64,000 bases of DNA, taken from assembly GCF_003315135.1 (NCBI RefSeq), contig NZ_QNRK01000006.1:62001-126000 (forward strand), in the 5' to 3' direction. Below, piece by piece: positions 55,040 to 63,340 of this stretch. The first letter of the stretch is position 1; each line of letters opens with the position of its first letter. The translations under genes were made by a program, and so were the position numbers. A model generated the notes under the pieces. It saw nothing but the letters and a program-made list of their open reading frames with translations. It was not told the origin of the DNA and did not search any database. The DNA comes from Roseiarcus fermentans (GTDB taxonomy: Bacteria; Pseudomonadota; Alphaproteobacteria; Rhizobiales; Beijerinckiaceae).

Positions 55040-55831
55040 TCAAGTCCCGCCGAACGACCGCCCCAGCCACTCCGCCAGAATCCCGGCCGGAACCGGCCAG
55101 GACGTGTCGAGCATCATGGCGTGGGGGATGTCGTCGACGATGTGGGTGTCGGCGCCCCAGACGATCGCCGTCGTGCGCACGTCGATCGACGGGACGAAAC
55201 AGTCGCTCCGGCCGCCGATCACCAGCGCCGGCAGGCGCGGGCGCCCCATCACGGTGAGCCACTGCGGCGCCATCAGCTCCGCGTTGGCGAGCAGGGATTC
55301 GCGCTGGAACAGCGGCAGGTAGCGCAGCGCGACGTCGATCGGAAAGTCCTGGGAGAAGAGCCCCCTTCGGATCGCGTCGAAATCCGCCGCCTCCATTCCG
55401 CCGGTCTGGACGCGGCCGAGCGCCCGCAACAGGCTCGGGTGGAACACCGACATGGTCAGGAACGATCCGCCGAGGCCCGAGAGGCTCGTAGGCGCGAGCA
55501 ACGCCAGTCCGGCCGCCTTGTGCGTGCGCACGAAACGCTGGGCGACGATCCCGCCCATCGAATGGCCGATCACCACCGGCGGGCGATCGCATTCGGCCGC
55601 AGCCTCGGCGACGTCGGCGACGTAGTCGGCGATCGTGAAACTGTCGAGCTGCTTGCGGCCGTCGCTTTGCCCATGACCGCGCAGCGACACGGCGAGGCAA
55701 TTCCAGCCCGCTTCGGCGAAGAAGGGCAGAAAATGCTCGGCCCATACCCAGCCGCCGCAAAACGAGCCGTGCACGAACAGCAGCGGCGGTCGCTGCGAAG
55801 GTTTGCCAGCCCTGAAGATTTCGAGCGCCAT
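55040..55831 (-). CDS. Alpha/beta hydrolase
   Basis: This 263-residue cytoplasmic hydrolase has an oxyanion segment LLFVHGSFCGGWVW, nucleophile elbow GHSMGG (Ser in VVIGHSMGGIVAQRF), acid Asp in GGRSDCFV and catalytic His in DDIPHAMML. The substrate is unknown; esterases, lactonases and C-C hydrolases share this pattern. It is converging on rph with a 60-bp gap and lies 77 nt after the iron-alcohol-dehydrogenase gene, so it may be the last gene of the long minus-strand operon. Confidence 0.9.
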   Translation of the reverse strand: MALEIFRAGKPSQRPPLLFVHGSFCGGWVWAEHFLPFFAEAGWNCLAVSLRGHGQSDGRKQLDSFTIADYVADVAEAAAECDRPPVVIGHSMGGIVAQRFVRTHKAAGLALLAPTSLSGLGGSFLTMSVFHPSLLRALGRVQTGGMEAADFDAIRRGLFSQDFPIDVALRYLPLFQRESLLANAELMAPQWLTVMGRPRLPALVIGGRSDCFVPSIDVRTTAIVWGADTHIVDDIPHAMMLDTSWPVPAGILAEWLGRSFGGT

Positions 55832-55908
55832 GCTCCAGATGTACGGGAAGGCGGCCGGAGTCTCCAGTGACGATTCGACGCACGTGGCCGGACTGAACGC
55901 CCGTGCGC

Positions 55909-57066
55909 TCACCAGGCCCGGCGATAGATCTCGAGCGCGTCCGCCTCGGTCACGGCGCGCGGATTGTTCGGCAGCAGCCGGGTCTGTTTCATCGCGTCGC
56001 GCGCCAGCGCCGGCAGGACGTCCTCGGGGACGCCGGCGTCGCGCAGGCGCAGCGGCAGACCGCACGTCCGCGACAGGTTTTCCAGCGCGTCGCAGAAGGC
56101 TTCGGCGCGCGCCTGGCCCTCGAGGCGCGCGAGGTCCGGGAAGGCGACGGGCGCGATCTCGACATAGGCGCCCGGCGCCGTCTTGCAGTTGAAGCGCAGC
56201 ACGTGCGCCAGCACCAGCGCGTTCGACAGGCCGTGCGGGATGTGGAAGTGGCCGCCGAGCGGATAGGCGAGCGCGTGCACCGCGGCGACCGGCGAATTGG
56301 CGAACGCCTGTCCGGCGAGCATGGAGCCGAGCAGCATCGCCGAGCGCGCCGCGATGTCCGAGCCGTTGTGCACGGCGGTCTCGATCGCCCCGCCGAGCAG
56401 GGCGAGCGCCTCTTTCGCGAGCGCGCGCGAGATCGGGTTGGCGTTGGCGCTCTTCGAGGCGTAGGCCTCGATGGCGTGCACCATCGCGTCGATGCCGGTC
56501 GCGGCGGTGACGTGCGGCGGCAGCCCGAGCGTCAACTCGGGGTCGAGCAGGGCGACGTCGGGCAGGATGACCGGCGAGACCACGCCCATCTTTTCATTCT
56601 CGCCCGTGGTGACGATCGAGATCGGCGTCACCTCCGAGCCGGTGCCTGCGGTGGTGGGCACGAGGATCATCGGCAGCCTCGGCCCTTTCGCATTGCCGAC
56701 GCCGAACGCGTCCGCGAGCGTCTCGCGACCGGGGGCGAGCAGCGCGACGAGCTTGGCGGTGTCCAGCGACGATCCGCCGCCGAAGCCGATCACGCCGGTC
56801 GCGCCGGACTGAACGGCCGACTCGACGGCTTTCAGGATCATCGCCGCCGGCGGGTCCGCGGCGACGTCGGAGAACACGTCGGCCTCGACGCCCGCTTCGG
56901 AAAGCAGGCTCATGACGCGTTCGACCAGGCCGGTCGCGATCATGCCGGGGTCGGTGACGACGAGGACGCGGGGCCCGAGCCGCTCCTTCGCCAGCGCGCC
57001 GATCCTGACGATCGCTCCGGGCCCGAACTGGATGCTGGCGCTGGTGTTGAAGGCGAACGCGTTCAT
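55909..57066 (-). CDS. Iron-containing alcohol dehydrogenase
   Basis: This 385-residue group III alcohol dehydrogenase has the NAD-binding GFGGGSSLDTAK, PTTAGTGSEVTP, and metal ligands in the GIDAMVHAIEAY, AAVHALAYPLGGHFHIPHG region (Asp and three His). Length is standard. Substrates in this family include ethanol, lactaldehyde, methanol and 1,3-propanediol; none can be chosen here. It lies 22 nt after a sodium:solute symporter gene, so the symporter may bring in its substrate or product. Confidence 0.94.
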   Translation of the reverse strand: MNAFAFNTSASIQFGPGAIVRIGALAKERLGPRVLVVTDPGMIATGLVERVMSLLSEAGVEADVFSDVAADPPAAMILKAVESAVQSGATGVIGFGGGSSLDTAKLVALLAPGRETLADAFGVGNAKGPRLPMILVPTTAGTGSEVTPISIVTTGENEKMGVVSPVILPDVALLDPELTLGLPPHVTAATGIDAMVHAIEAYASKSANANPISRALAKEALALLGGAIETAVHNGSDIAARSAMLLGSMLAGQAFANSPVAAVHALAYPLGGHFHIPHGLSNALVLAHVLRFNCKTAPGAYVEIAPVAFPDLARLEGQARAEAFCDALENLSRTCGLPLRLRDAGVPEDVLPALARDAMKQTRLLPNNPRAVTEADALEIYRRAW

Positions 57067-57088
57067 GGGTTCCCTCTCCGTTTCTTTG

Positions 57089-59029
57089 TCAGTGTCCGAA
57101 GATCCAGGCCATGGCCGTTATCAGAGCGCCGGCGCCGCTCAATGTCCAGAGCAGCGCCTCCAGATGGTCGACCCGCAGGCCCCGGGTCTTCGGCCGGCCG
57201 GCCGGACCGCGGTCGACGGCGACGATGTCGACGCCCGGCGAGGTCGCCAGCTCCAGCTTGTAGGCGATGAGCCAGACGAGGATGACGCCGAGCGCCCACA
57301 TCGCGAGACACCACGCCCACAGGGGCGGCATGCCGAGCAGCCACGCGTCGAGGCCGCCGCCGGCGTCGCCCAGGGCGAAATTGCCGAACACCAGCCCCGG
57401 GCCCACCCCGAGGAACGCCCAGGCCAGCGCCGCCGACCAGGCCATCGACCGCACGCCGCGGGCGGCCGGTCTCGACGCCCCGAGGCCCGCGAAAAGCTCG
57501 TTCAGCGTCGCTGCGCGCTGGTTCGCGCGCCGCAGCGGCGTGATCGCCGAGATCACGAGCATCGTTGCGACATTCGCCGCGAGCCCCCAGCCCGCGGAGT
57601 GGATCGTCCAGGGCCAGCGGCCCCAGGGCAGATGCAGGCCGACGAAATCCATCACCGCGAGGCCGAAGCTGTCGGTCAACGCCGCCGTCGCGAGACCGAT
57701 GGCGGCGCCGACCAGAGCGGCCGGCGGCGAAATCCAGCGCAGCCAGCACAGGCCGGCGAGCGCCGGCAGCATTTGCGCGGCGAACGGAAGCGCGAGCGCG
57801 CCGAGCGACACCGCGGCTGCCGGCGCGCGGGTCGCGAGCAGGACGCTGGCCAGCATCAGGACGCCGACGCAGATGCGCCCGATCAGATTCGCGGTCCGCC
57901 CGTCCAGTTCCGGCATGAAGTCGGGGACGAAGATGTCGCGCACCAGGCCCCGCGCCGCGGTGATCACGCTGGCCGCGGCGAGGGCCTGAAAGCCTGCAAC
58001 CAGCGCGAAATAGATCGCCGCCATGAACCACGGCGAACCGGCGCCGAGGCGGACGAGCAGGTCGCCGACCGCGTCCCCGGACGACGCGATCATCCCGCAG
58101 GCGCCGACGAGCACGAGGCCGAAGACGCACAGGCCGCCGAAGAAGGCGGCGAGGACCCAGGTCTGGCCGGCCGCGATGGCGCGGTCGTCGCGCGCCGACA
58201 GCAGCAGTTGGGTCGCGATCGGACTCGCCTGCACGCCCGCCAGCGCCAGCGCCGTCGACAGCACCAGCGCCGAGGTCCAGCCGCCGGCGTCGTCGGCGCC
58301 GGCCACGAAGCGGACGACGCCGGACACGCGGAAGAGATGCGCGTTCGCCGGGTCGTGGGCGAGCTTAGCCAACGCCGCGTTGATCGCCGAAAAGCCGCCG
58401 CCGAGGTCGTTGGCGGCGATCGCGAGGCCGACGATTCCGGCCCCCAGCAGCACGCATTGCAACGCCCCGAGCGCGCCGGCCGCGTAGAAGCCGCCGACGA
58501 TCACGTAGGAGAAGGTCATCAGGCTGAGGAGCCAGGTGGCCGGCTCGGGCGCGATGCCGCCGCCGGAGAGATCCGCCATCAGGCGGCCGAGCACGCTGAG
58601 CTGGACGGCGGCGAAGGCCACCGCGAACAGCGTCGCGAGGCCCCCCGACAGCCACGCGAAGCCGCGCGAGCGATAGTAGAAGGCGAGCAGTTGCGCCTGG
58701 CTGCGCGCGCCGAAACGGCGCCCGGCCTGCCACTGCCGCTTGAAGGTGGCGACGCCCAGGAGCGCCATCGGAATGGTCGCGAGCGCGAGCCCGGCGCCGG
58801 AAAATCCGGCGCGCGCCACGTCGTCCGGCAGGCCCAGCGTGATCCAGGCCGACAGGCTCATCGCCGCGAGCGCCAGGGCGACGATCCACGCCGGAAGCTC
58901 GCCCGTCGCCGACAGGAAGCGGCGCGTTCCGGCCTCGCGCAGCGCGCATTGGCGCGCCCAGAACGAGGTCGCCGCCACATAGACCGTTCCGAAGGCGATC
59001 AGCCAGATCTGCGCCGCCGTGAGGGTCAT
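57089..59029 (-). CDS. Sodium:solute symporter family protein
   Basis: This 646-residue inner-membrane transporter has about 13-14 hydrophobic segments and LeuT/SSS-fold signatures: SAWITLGLPDDVARAGFSG, AFYYRSRGFAW and VQLSVLGRLMADLSGG near the front, and GFQALAAASVITAARGLVRD later. The substrate is unknown; acetate, lactate, sugars and amino acids all occur in the family. Its start overlaps the stop of a small membrane-protein gene (ATGA), so the two are coupled. The C-terminus adds a cytoplasmic stretch and one more membrane segment (about 620-643). Confidence 0.9.
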   Translation of the reverse strand: MTLTAAQIWLIAFGTVYVAATSFWARQCALREAGTRRFLSATGELPAWIVALALAAMSLSAWITLGLPDDVARAGFSGAGLALATIPMALLGVATFKRQWQAGRRFGARSQAQLLAFYYRSRGFAWLSGGLATLFAVAFAAVQLSVLGRLMADLSGGGIAPEPATWLLSLMTFSYVIVGGFYAAGALGALQCVLLGAGIVGLAIAANDLGGGFSAINAALAKLAHDPANAHLFRVSGVVRFVAGADDAGGWTSALVLSTALALAGVQASPIATQLLLSARDDRAIAAGQTWVLAAFFGGLCVFGLVLVGACGMIASSGDAVGDLLVRLGAGSPWFMAAIYFALVAGFQALAAASVITAARGLVRDIFVPDFMPELDGRTANLIGRICVGVLMLASVLLATRAPAAAVSLGALALPFAAQMLPALAGLCWLRWISPPAALVGAAIGLATAALTDSFGLAVMDFVGLHLPWGRWPWTIHSAGWGLAANVATMLVISAITPLRRANQRAATLNELFAGLGASRPAARGVRSMAWSAALAWAFLGVGPGLVFGNFALGDAGGGLDAWLLGMPPLWAWCLAMWALGVILVWLIAYKLELATSPGVDIVAVDRGPAGRPKTRGLRVDHLEALLWTLSGAGALITAMAWIFGH

Positions 59030-59445
59030 CGGCGCCCACCGCGCCCGGATCGTCCGCGAATCTGCGAGAACGCGCTTCTCACTCCGAACCGCGTCGCCAG
59101 ATAGACGAAGCCGCTGGCGATCAGCGCCACGATCAGCGTCAGGCCGGTCCAGACGGTCGTGTCTCGGAGGCTGCTCGCGAGCCAGGACACGGTGAAGACC
59201 AGCACCACCAGGGCGACCGCGGCGAGCCCCAGGCCGGCCTCGGCGCGCGAGAACGTCCGGCCGAACCGGGCGTTGACGATCAGGTGACCGACGAATCCGG
59301 CCACCGCCGCGGCGACGCCGACCAGCGACAGCGGATAGGCCTCGCGCGTCACGCCCTCCATCAGGAAGCCGATGGCGATCGCGCCGAACACGCCCCAATT
59401 GGCGAAGACGGCGATCCCGTGCTCGACGTATCGGTCAGTGTCCAA
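59026..59445 (-). CDS. Small four-helix membrane protein coupled to the symporter
   Basis: This 139-residue protein has four predicted membrane segments (about 15-30, 38-58, 70-92, 98-116) and a basic C-terminal tail (RGRSGRGGRR). I do not recognise a family. Some sodium:solute symporters have small helper subunits, but this is longer than those I know. It starts at a TTG; no ATG lies near, and GAGG is upstream. The ATGA overlap with the symporter argues for a stoichiometric partner. It lies 45 nt after the flotillin gene. Confidence 0.75.
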   Translation of the reverse strand: MDTDRYVEHGIAVFANWGVFGAIAIGFLMEGVTREAYPLSLVGVAAAVAGFVGHLIVNARFGRTFSRAEAGLGLAAVALVVLVFTVSWLASSLRDTTVWTGLTLIVALIASGFVYLATRFGVRSAFSQIRGRSGRGGRR

Positions 59446-59490
59446 GGAAGGGCCTCATCGCGCGGGATGCGTGGGGCGGGGGCAAGGGTC

Positions 59491-61164
59491 TCACCGGCCC
59501 GCGGGCTCCCCGCCGCCGTCCGCTTCGCCCGTCCGCGAGTAGACGATCTTCGACAGATTCTGCAGCGGCTGCGTGCGGTGGATCTCGGCCGAAGACAGGC
59601 CGATCTCGCCGAGCAGGGTGTCGACGAACGGCGCCTGCGCCCGGTATCGCAGCGCGGAGCTGACGACCTCCTCGGCGAGGTTGCCGTCCCTGGGGCCATG
59701 CGGCGCGCTCTCGCCGCCCGCGCCGCCGCCGTTGGCCGGGCCCGGGCTCGACAGCCCCGGCAGGCCCTCGACGTGGAGGATCTTGATGCCTTCGATCCGC
59801 TCCATCGGCTTGACGCTCTCGCGGATGATGCTCGGCAGCACTTCGACCAGCTTCTGGTGCAGCGCGCTTCTGCGGCTCGCGTCGGAGCGCAGGTTCTCCG
59901 CCTCGTTGACGGCGCGTCGGGCTTCCGACTCGACCGCCGAGCGCTCCTTCAGCGCCGCGACGGTGATCCGGTCGGCGTCGGCGCGATCGGACGCCGCGGC
60001 CTTGTCCGCCTGGGCCAGCAGCGTGATTCTGACCGCCTCGACCTCGGCCTGGCGCCTGGCGCCGATCAGGTCGATCTCGCGTCTCCGGTTGGCCACTTCC
60101 GTCTCGCGCGCGGTCTCGACGCGCTCCTGCGCCTCGAGCAGCGCCCTGCGCGCGTCCTCCGCCGCGGCCTGAATGCGCGACCGCTCCTGCGATTTTTCCG
60201 CAACCGCGATTTCGCGCGCCTGCTCCGCCAGCTCCCGGGCCTCGAGGCGCCCGATCTCCAGCGCTTCGAGCGTGCGCTCCATGGCGATGCGGGTGCGTTC
60301 GACCTCCTCGCGCTCCTGGATCTTCGCGGCCTCGATGTCGCGTTCGCTGGCGGCGCGTTCGCGCTCGACTTCGGCGGCCTGCTGGGCGCGCCGGCGGGCG
60401 ATCTCGCTCTCCTGGGCGAGCCGCGCGTATTCCGTCTCCCGGCCGATCTCGAGCGACATCTTCTCCGCCTCGAGGTTCTTGTTGCGGATCGCGATCAGCG
60501 TGTCCTGCTCGATGTCGTTGCGCTTCTTCTTGCGCGATTCGATCTCCTCGGTCAGGCGGGTCAGACCCTCGGCGTCGAAGGCGTTGGCCGGGTTGAACAG
60601 CTTCATGTCGGCCTGATCGAGCGAGACGAGCGAGACCGCCTCGAGCTCCAGCCCGTTCTGGCCGAGGTTCTTGACCACCTCCGCCTTGACGCCGGCGATG
60701 AACCGGTCGCGGCGCTCGTGCATTTCCTCGAGCGTCATCGAGGCGGCGACCGACCCCATCGCGTCGACGAAGCGTCCCTGCACCAGCTCGCGCAGCTTCT
60801 CCGGCTCCATGGTGCGCCGCCCGAGCGTGCGCGCGGCGGTCGCGACGTCGGCGGCGTTCGGCACCACCCGGAGGTAGAACTCGACTTCGAGCTCGATGCG
60901 CATGCGGTCCTTGGTGATCAGCGCCTTCTCGCGCGCCCGCGTGACCTGCAGGCGAAGGGTGTTCATGCCCACCTCGGTCAGGTCGTGGACGATCGGCAGG
61001 ATGAACGCGCCGCCGCCCATGATGACCTTTTCCCCGCCGAGCCCCGTCCTGACGAACGACACGTCCTTGGTCGACCGGCGATAGAGCCAGTGCATGAGAT
61101 AGGCGAGGATGGCGATGACGATCGCCGCGAGGATGATGACCGCAATGATATCGGCGCCGTTCAT
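59491..61164 (-). CDS. SPFH/Band 7 flotillin-like membrane protein
   Basis: This 557-residue protein has one N-terminal membrane segment (about 5-28), an SPFH domain (about 35-195, with VRTGLGGEKVIMGGGAFILP and ELVQGRFVDAMG) and a long charged coiled coil (about 215-440, Glu/Ala/Arg-rich) like eukaryotic and bacterial flotillins (FloT/YuaG). The C-terminal 100 residues include GGGAGGES and a short conserved-looking end. Flotillins scaffold membrane microdomains and membrane-protein assembly. Its gene follows the opsin-like gene with 52 nt and a stem-loop between; AGGAG precedes the ATG. Confidence 0.93.
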   Translation of the reverse strand: MNGADIIAVIILAAIVIAILAYLMHWLYRRSTKDVSFVRTGLGGEKVIMGGGAFILPIVHDLTEVGMNTLRLQVTRAREKALITKDRMRIELEVEFYLRVVPNAADVATAARTLGRRTMEPEKLRELVQGRFVDAMGSVAASMTLEEMHERRDRFIAGVKAEVVKNLGQNGLELEAVSLVSLDQADMKLFNPANAFDAEGLTRLTEEIESRKKKRNDIEQDTLIAIRNKNLEAEKMSLEIGRETEYARLAQESEIARRRAQQAAEVERERAASERDIEAAKIQEREEVERTRIAMERTLEALEIGRLEARELAEQAREIAVAEKSQERSRIQAAAEDARRALLEAQERVETARETEVANRRREIDLIGARRQAEVEAVRITLLAQADKAAASDRADADRITVAALKERSAVESEARRAVNEAENLRSDASRRSALHQKLVEVLPSIIRESVKPMERIEGIKILHVEGLPGLSSPGPANGGGAGGESAPHGPRDGNLAEEVVSSALRYRAQAPFVDTLLGEIGLSSAEIHRTQPLQNLSKIVYSRTGEADGGGEPAGR

Positions 61165-61194
61165 TGTCCGTAGGCTCCTGATTCAATTCTTTGG

Positions 61195-61220
61195 CTGAAG
61201 GCGGCGGGCGCCGTCTTCAG
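61195..61220 (-). repeat. Stem-loop after the opsin-like gene
   Basis: An 11-bp stem (CTGAAGGCGGC / GCCGTCTTCAG, one G-T pair) with a GGGC loop that begins in the stop codon of the opsin-like gene and ends 30 nt before the flotillin start. No T-run follows, so partial termination or mRNA processing is more likely than a full stop. Confidence 0.55.
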
Positions 61221-61927
61221 CGCGCTGCGACCCGATCGTTGTCCGCGCTCGCCATCGCGGTCGCGAGCACCGCGAGGCCGAAGGCGATCAGGTTGACGAA
61301 TTCGGCGAGGTTGTAGGCGAGGCTCAGCCGGCCGTCGTCGACCGCGCTGGTGAAGCTGACGATGAAGCTGCCGAGCGGATAGATCGCCCAGCCGACGGTG
61401 GCGACGATGCGCAGCCAGAAATATCCCCGCCGCAGGGCGTCGCCGCCGCCCGTCGCGACCGCCTCGTCCATCTGGCCGAAGTACAGCTCGCCGAGAATGT
61501 ACAGCCAGAACGCGACGCCGATCAGGAAGGCGAGGGTCGGGGCCATCAGCTTCGCGTCGCCGAGGTAGCGGACGAGCACCATCAGGATCGAGACGACCGC
61601 GAGTCGCCAGAACAAGGCCTGCGAGACCTTGCCGCCCCGTCCCGCCAGGAAGAACAGCGTCAGGACCTGGACGGGCATCGAGATGATCCATCCGGCGTAG
61701 GGATAGGCGACGGACACGCTCTTGGCGGCGACCCAGGCCGCGCGGGAGTCGTACGCCTGGCAGGCGCCGACCAGCATCGCGATCGCGGCGAGGCCGACGA
61801 CCAGCTTCCAGCCGCGCTCGACCCAGCTCACGCCGAGCAGCAGGAAGACAGTCGCGCCGGCGAGCGCATAGAGGAGCGCGGAATAGCTGGCGCCGGTCAG
61901 ATCCTGCGGATCGATCATCGTCGTCAC
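61217..61927 (-). CDS. Microbial-rhodopsin-like seven-helix protein lacking the retinal lysine
   Basis: This 236-residue protein has seven hydrophobic helices and aligns by eye with bacteriorhodopsin. Helix C reads YPYAGWIISMPVQVLTL against YARYADWLFTTP...: Tyr, Trp and Pro match (Y77, W80, P85), but Arg82, Asp85 and Asp96 of BR become Pro76, Gly79 and Thr90. Helix E has FWLYILGELYFG; helix F has R173, W180, Y183 and P184. In helix G, Glu209 takes the Asp212 place and Leu213 (or Asn212) the place of Lys216; no Lys occurs after residue 126. So it is a type-1 opsin without a Schiff-base lysine, of the class called Rh-noK. It probably senses or binds something other than covalent retinal. GTG 61927 has GGGAG 8 nt upstream. 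Confidence 0.82.
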   Translation of the reverse strand: MTTMIDPQDLTGASYSALLYALAGATVFLLLGVSWVERGWKLVVGLAAIAMLVGACQAYDSRAAWVAAKSVSVAYPYAGWIISMPVQVLTLFFLAGRGGKVSQALFWRLAVVSILMVLVRYLGDAKLMAPTLAFLIGVAFWLYILGELYFGQMDEAVATGGGDALRRGYFWLRIVATVGWAIYPLGSFIVSFTSAVDDGRLSLAYNLAEFVNLIAFGLAVLATAMASADNDRVAAR

Positions 61928-61962
61928 CGGCGCCGCTCCCGAAGGTCGTTGGCTGTGGTCAT
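61924..61962 (-). CDS. Possible 12-codon leader ORF before the opsin-like gene
   Basis: An ATG with GAGGAAG 2-3 nt upstream opens a 12-residue frame (MTTANDLRERRR) whose TGA overlaps the GTG of the opsin-like gene (GTGA). It starts 8 nt after the permease stop. It could couple translation from permease to opsin. No homology can be judged at this size, so it may be chance. Confidence 0.35.
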   Translation of the reverse strand: MTTANDLRERRR

Positions 61963-61969
61963 GGCTTCC

Positions 61970-63340
61970 TCAAATCTGGGTTCGGATGTGCGGGGAGCGC
62001 GCGTAGAGCGCCACCATCGGCAGGATCAGCAGACCGAAGATGAACTGCTGCCACTCGAATTTCAGGCCGATGCCGACGAGGAACGAGGTCAGCACCTGCA
62101 GCACCAGGACGCCGATCACCGTGAAGCCGTATCCCCCGGTCCCACCGAGCAGCGACGTCCCGCCGACCACGACCGCGGCGAGCGTCATGAACAGGTACTG
62201 GGAGCCCACGCCGATGAAGCCGCCGCCGCTCCAGCCGAGCAGCAGGCAGCCGGTGAAGGCGGAAAACAGGCCGCTGAGGCCGAAAGCGGAGATCCAGTAG
62301 GCGCGCTCGGAGATGAAGAGGCGCTCGGCCGAAGTGCGGTTGACGCCGAGCGCGTAGAGAAACCGGCCGTAGACGGTGCTGCGCAGGCCGATGACGAGGA
62401 TCAGCGACGCCAGGCCCCAGATCGCGATCACCGGCGGGAACGGCAGCCCGAAGGTCGAGCCGGCCATCGAGGACAGGTTGGTCAGCCAGTCGGGCACGGT
62501 TCCGAACACGTTGCCGCTGTAGGCCGAGCCGATCGAGGTGACGATCTGGGTCGCGCCGGAGACGACGAAGCCGGCGCCGAGCGTGACGATCAGCGCCTGA
62601 CCTTGCAGCCTCAGGCTCAGGACGCCGTTGACGACCCCGATCAGGCCGCCCGCGAGCAGGATCAGACAGAAGGCGAGCCAGGCCGGCACGCCGAGACTGA
62701 TCAGGTAAAGCAGCCCGACGTTGGCCGCGCCGATCACGTAGGGGATCGACAGGTCGAGGCCGCCGAGCAGCGCAACCAGGGTCTGCCCGATCGAGGCGAG
62801 GCCGAGGAAGGACGCAAACAGCAGCATCGACTTGATGTTGGTCGCCGAGGCGAAGCCCTCGATGTTCATCGAGCCGACCGAAAACAGCCCGGCCAGCACC
62901 ATGAGTCCGATGAAGGCGCTGCGGTTCTCCGCCATGAAGCGGCCGACGCTCATGGTCAGGATGATGATCAGGAGCAGGATCAGCGCCGAGATCACGGTCC
63001 AGACGTTGAAGAAGCCGTCGATCGTCAGCGAAAGCGCGACAAAGACGCCGACGAGCGCGAGGAAGCCGAGGAGCAGCCCGCGATATCGGCGCCAGGCCCT
63101 GCGAAGCTCGCTCGCCCCCTGTTCGCCGGCGGCGCCGGCGCTGAACTGGAGCACGTAGAACCGCCAAATCCAGGCCGACAGGGCGAAGGTCGCGATGGAA
63201 TAGAGGATGACCTCTTGCGTCGGCAGGCTCTGATAGACGCCGACGCCCGCGCTGACCGCGGTCAGCGCAATCGCGATCAGGAGACCGATGACGCGCGAGA
63301 GCAGGCTGCCGGCCGGCGGCGTCGTGAGCGAAGCGGTCAT
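61970..63340 (-). CDS. RbsC-type sugar ABC transporter permease with N-terminal extension
   Basis: This 456-residue inner-membrane permease has the RbsC/YjfF-type core from about residue 150: LASIGQTLVALLGGLDLSIP, a mid segment GQALIVTLGAGFVVSG, GRFLYALGVNRTSAERLFIS and the end GGTSLLGGTGGYGFTVIG. RbsC-like permeases are about 320-340 residues; the extra 130 at the N-terminus hold about two more membrane segments and a basic linker (RRAWRRYRG). Its start overlaps the stop of the upstream permease, so they form a heterodimer. The ligand is unknown; ribose-, galactofuranose- or autoinducer-type sugars are typical. Confidence 0.9.
   Translation of the reverse strand: MTASLTTPPAGSLLSRVIGLLIAIALTAVSAGVGVYQSLPTQEVILYSIATFALSAWIWRFYVLQFSAGAAGEQGASELRRAWRRYRGLLLGFLALVGVFVALSLTIDGFFNVWTVISALILLLIIILTMSVGRFMAENRSAFIGLMVLAGLFSVGSMNIEGFASATNIKSMLLFASFLGLASIGQTLVALLGGLDLSIPYVIGAANVGLLYLISLGVPAWLAFCLILLAGGLIGVVNGVLSLRLQGQALIVTLGAGFVVSGATQIVTSIGSAYSGNVFGTVPDWLTNLSSMAGSTFGLPFPPVIAIWGLASLILVIGLRSTVYGRFLYALGVNRTSAERLFISERAYWISAFGLSGLFSAFTGCLLLGWSGGGFIGVGSQYLFMTLAAVVVGGTSLLGGTGGYGFTVIGVLVLQVLTSFLVGIGLKFEWQQFIFGLLILPMVALYARSPHIRTQI

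Noticed and set aside
59284-61173. 629-codon plus-strand frame opposite the flotillin gene
   Set aside because: Leu/Arg/Asp periodicity is the complement of the flotillin coiled-coil codons.
61217-61927. Functional light-driven proton pump
   Set aside because: The Schiff-base lysine and the proton acceptor and donor positions are all replaced, and no carotenoid or retinal synthesis gene is nearby.
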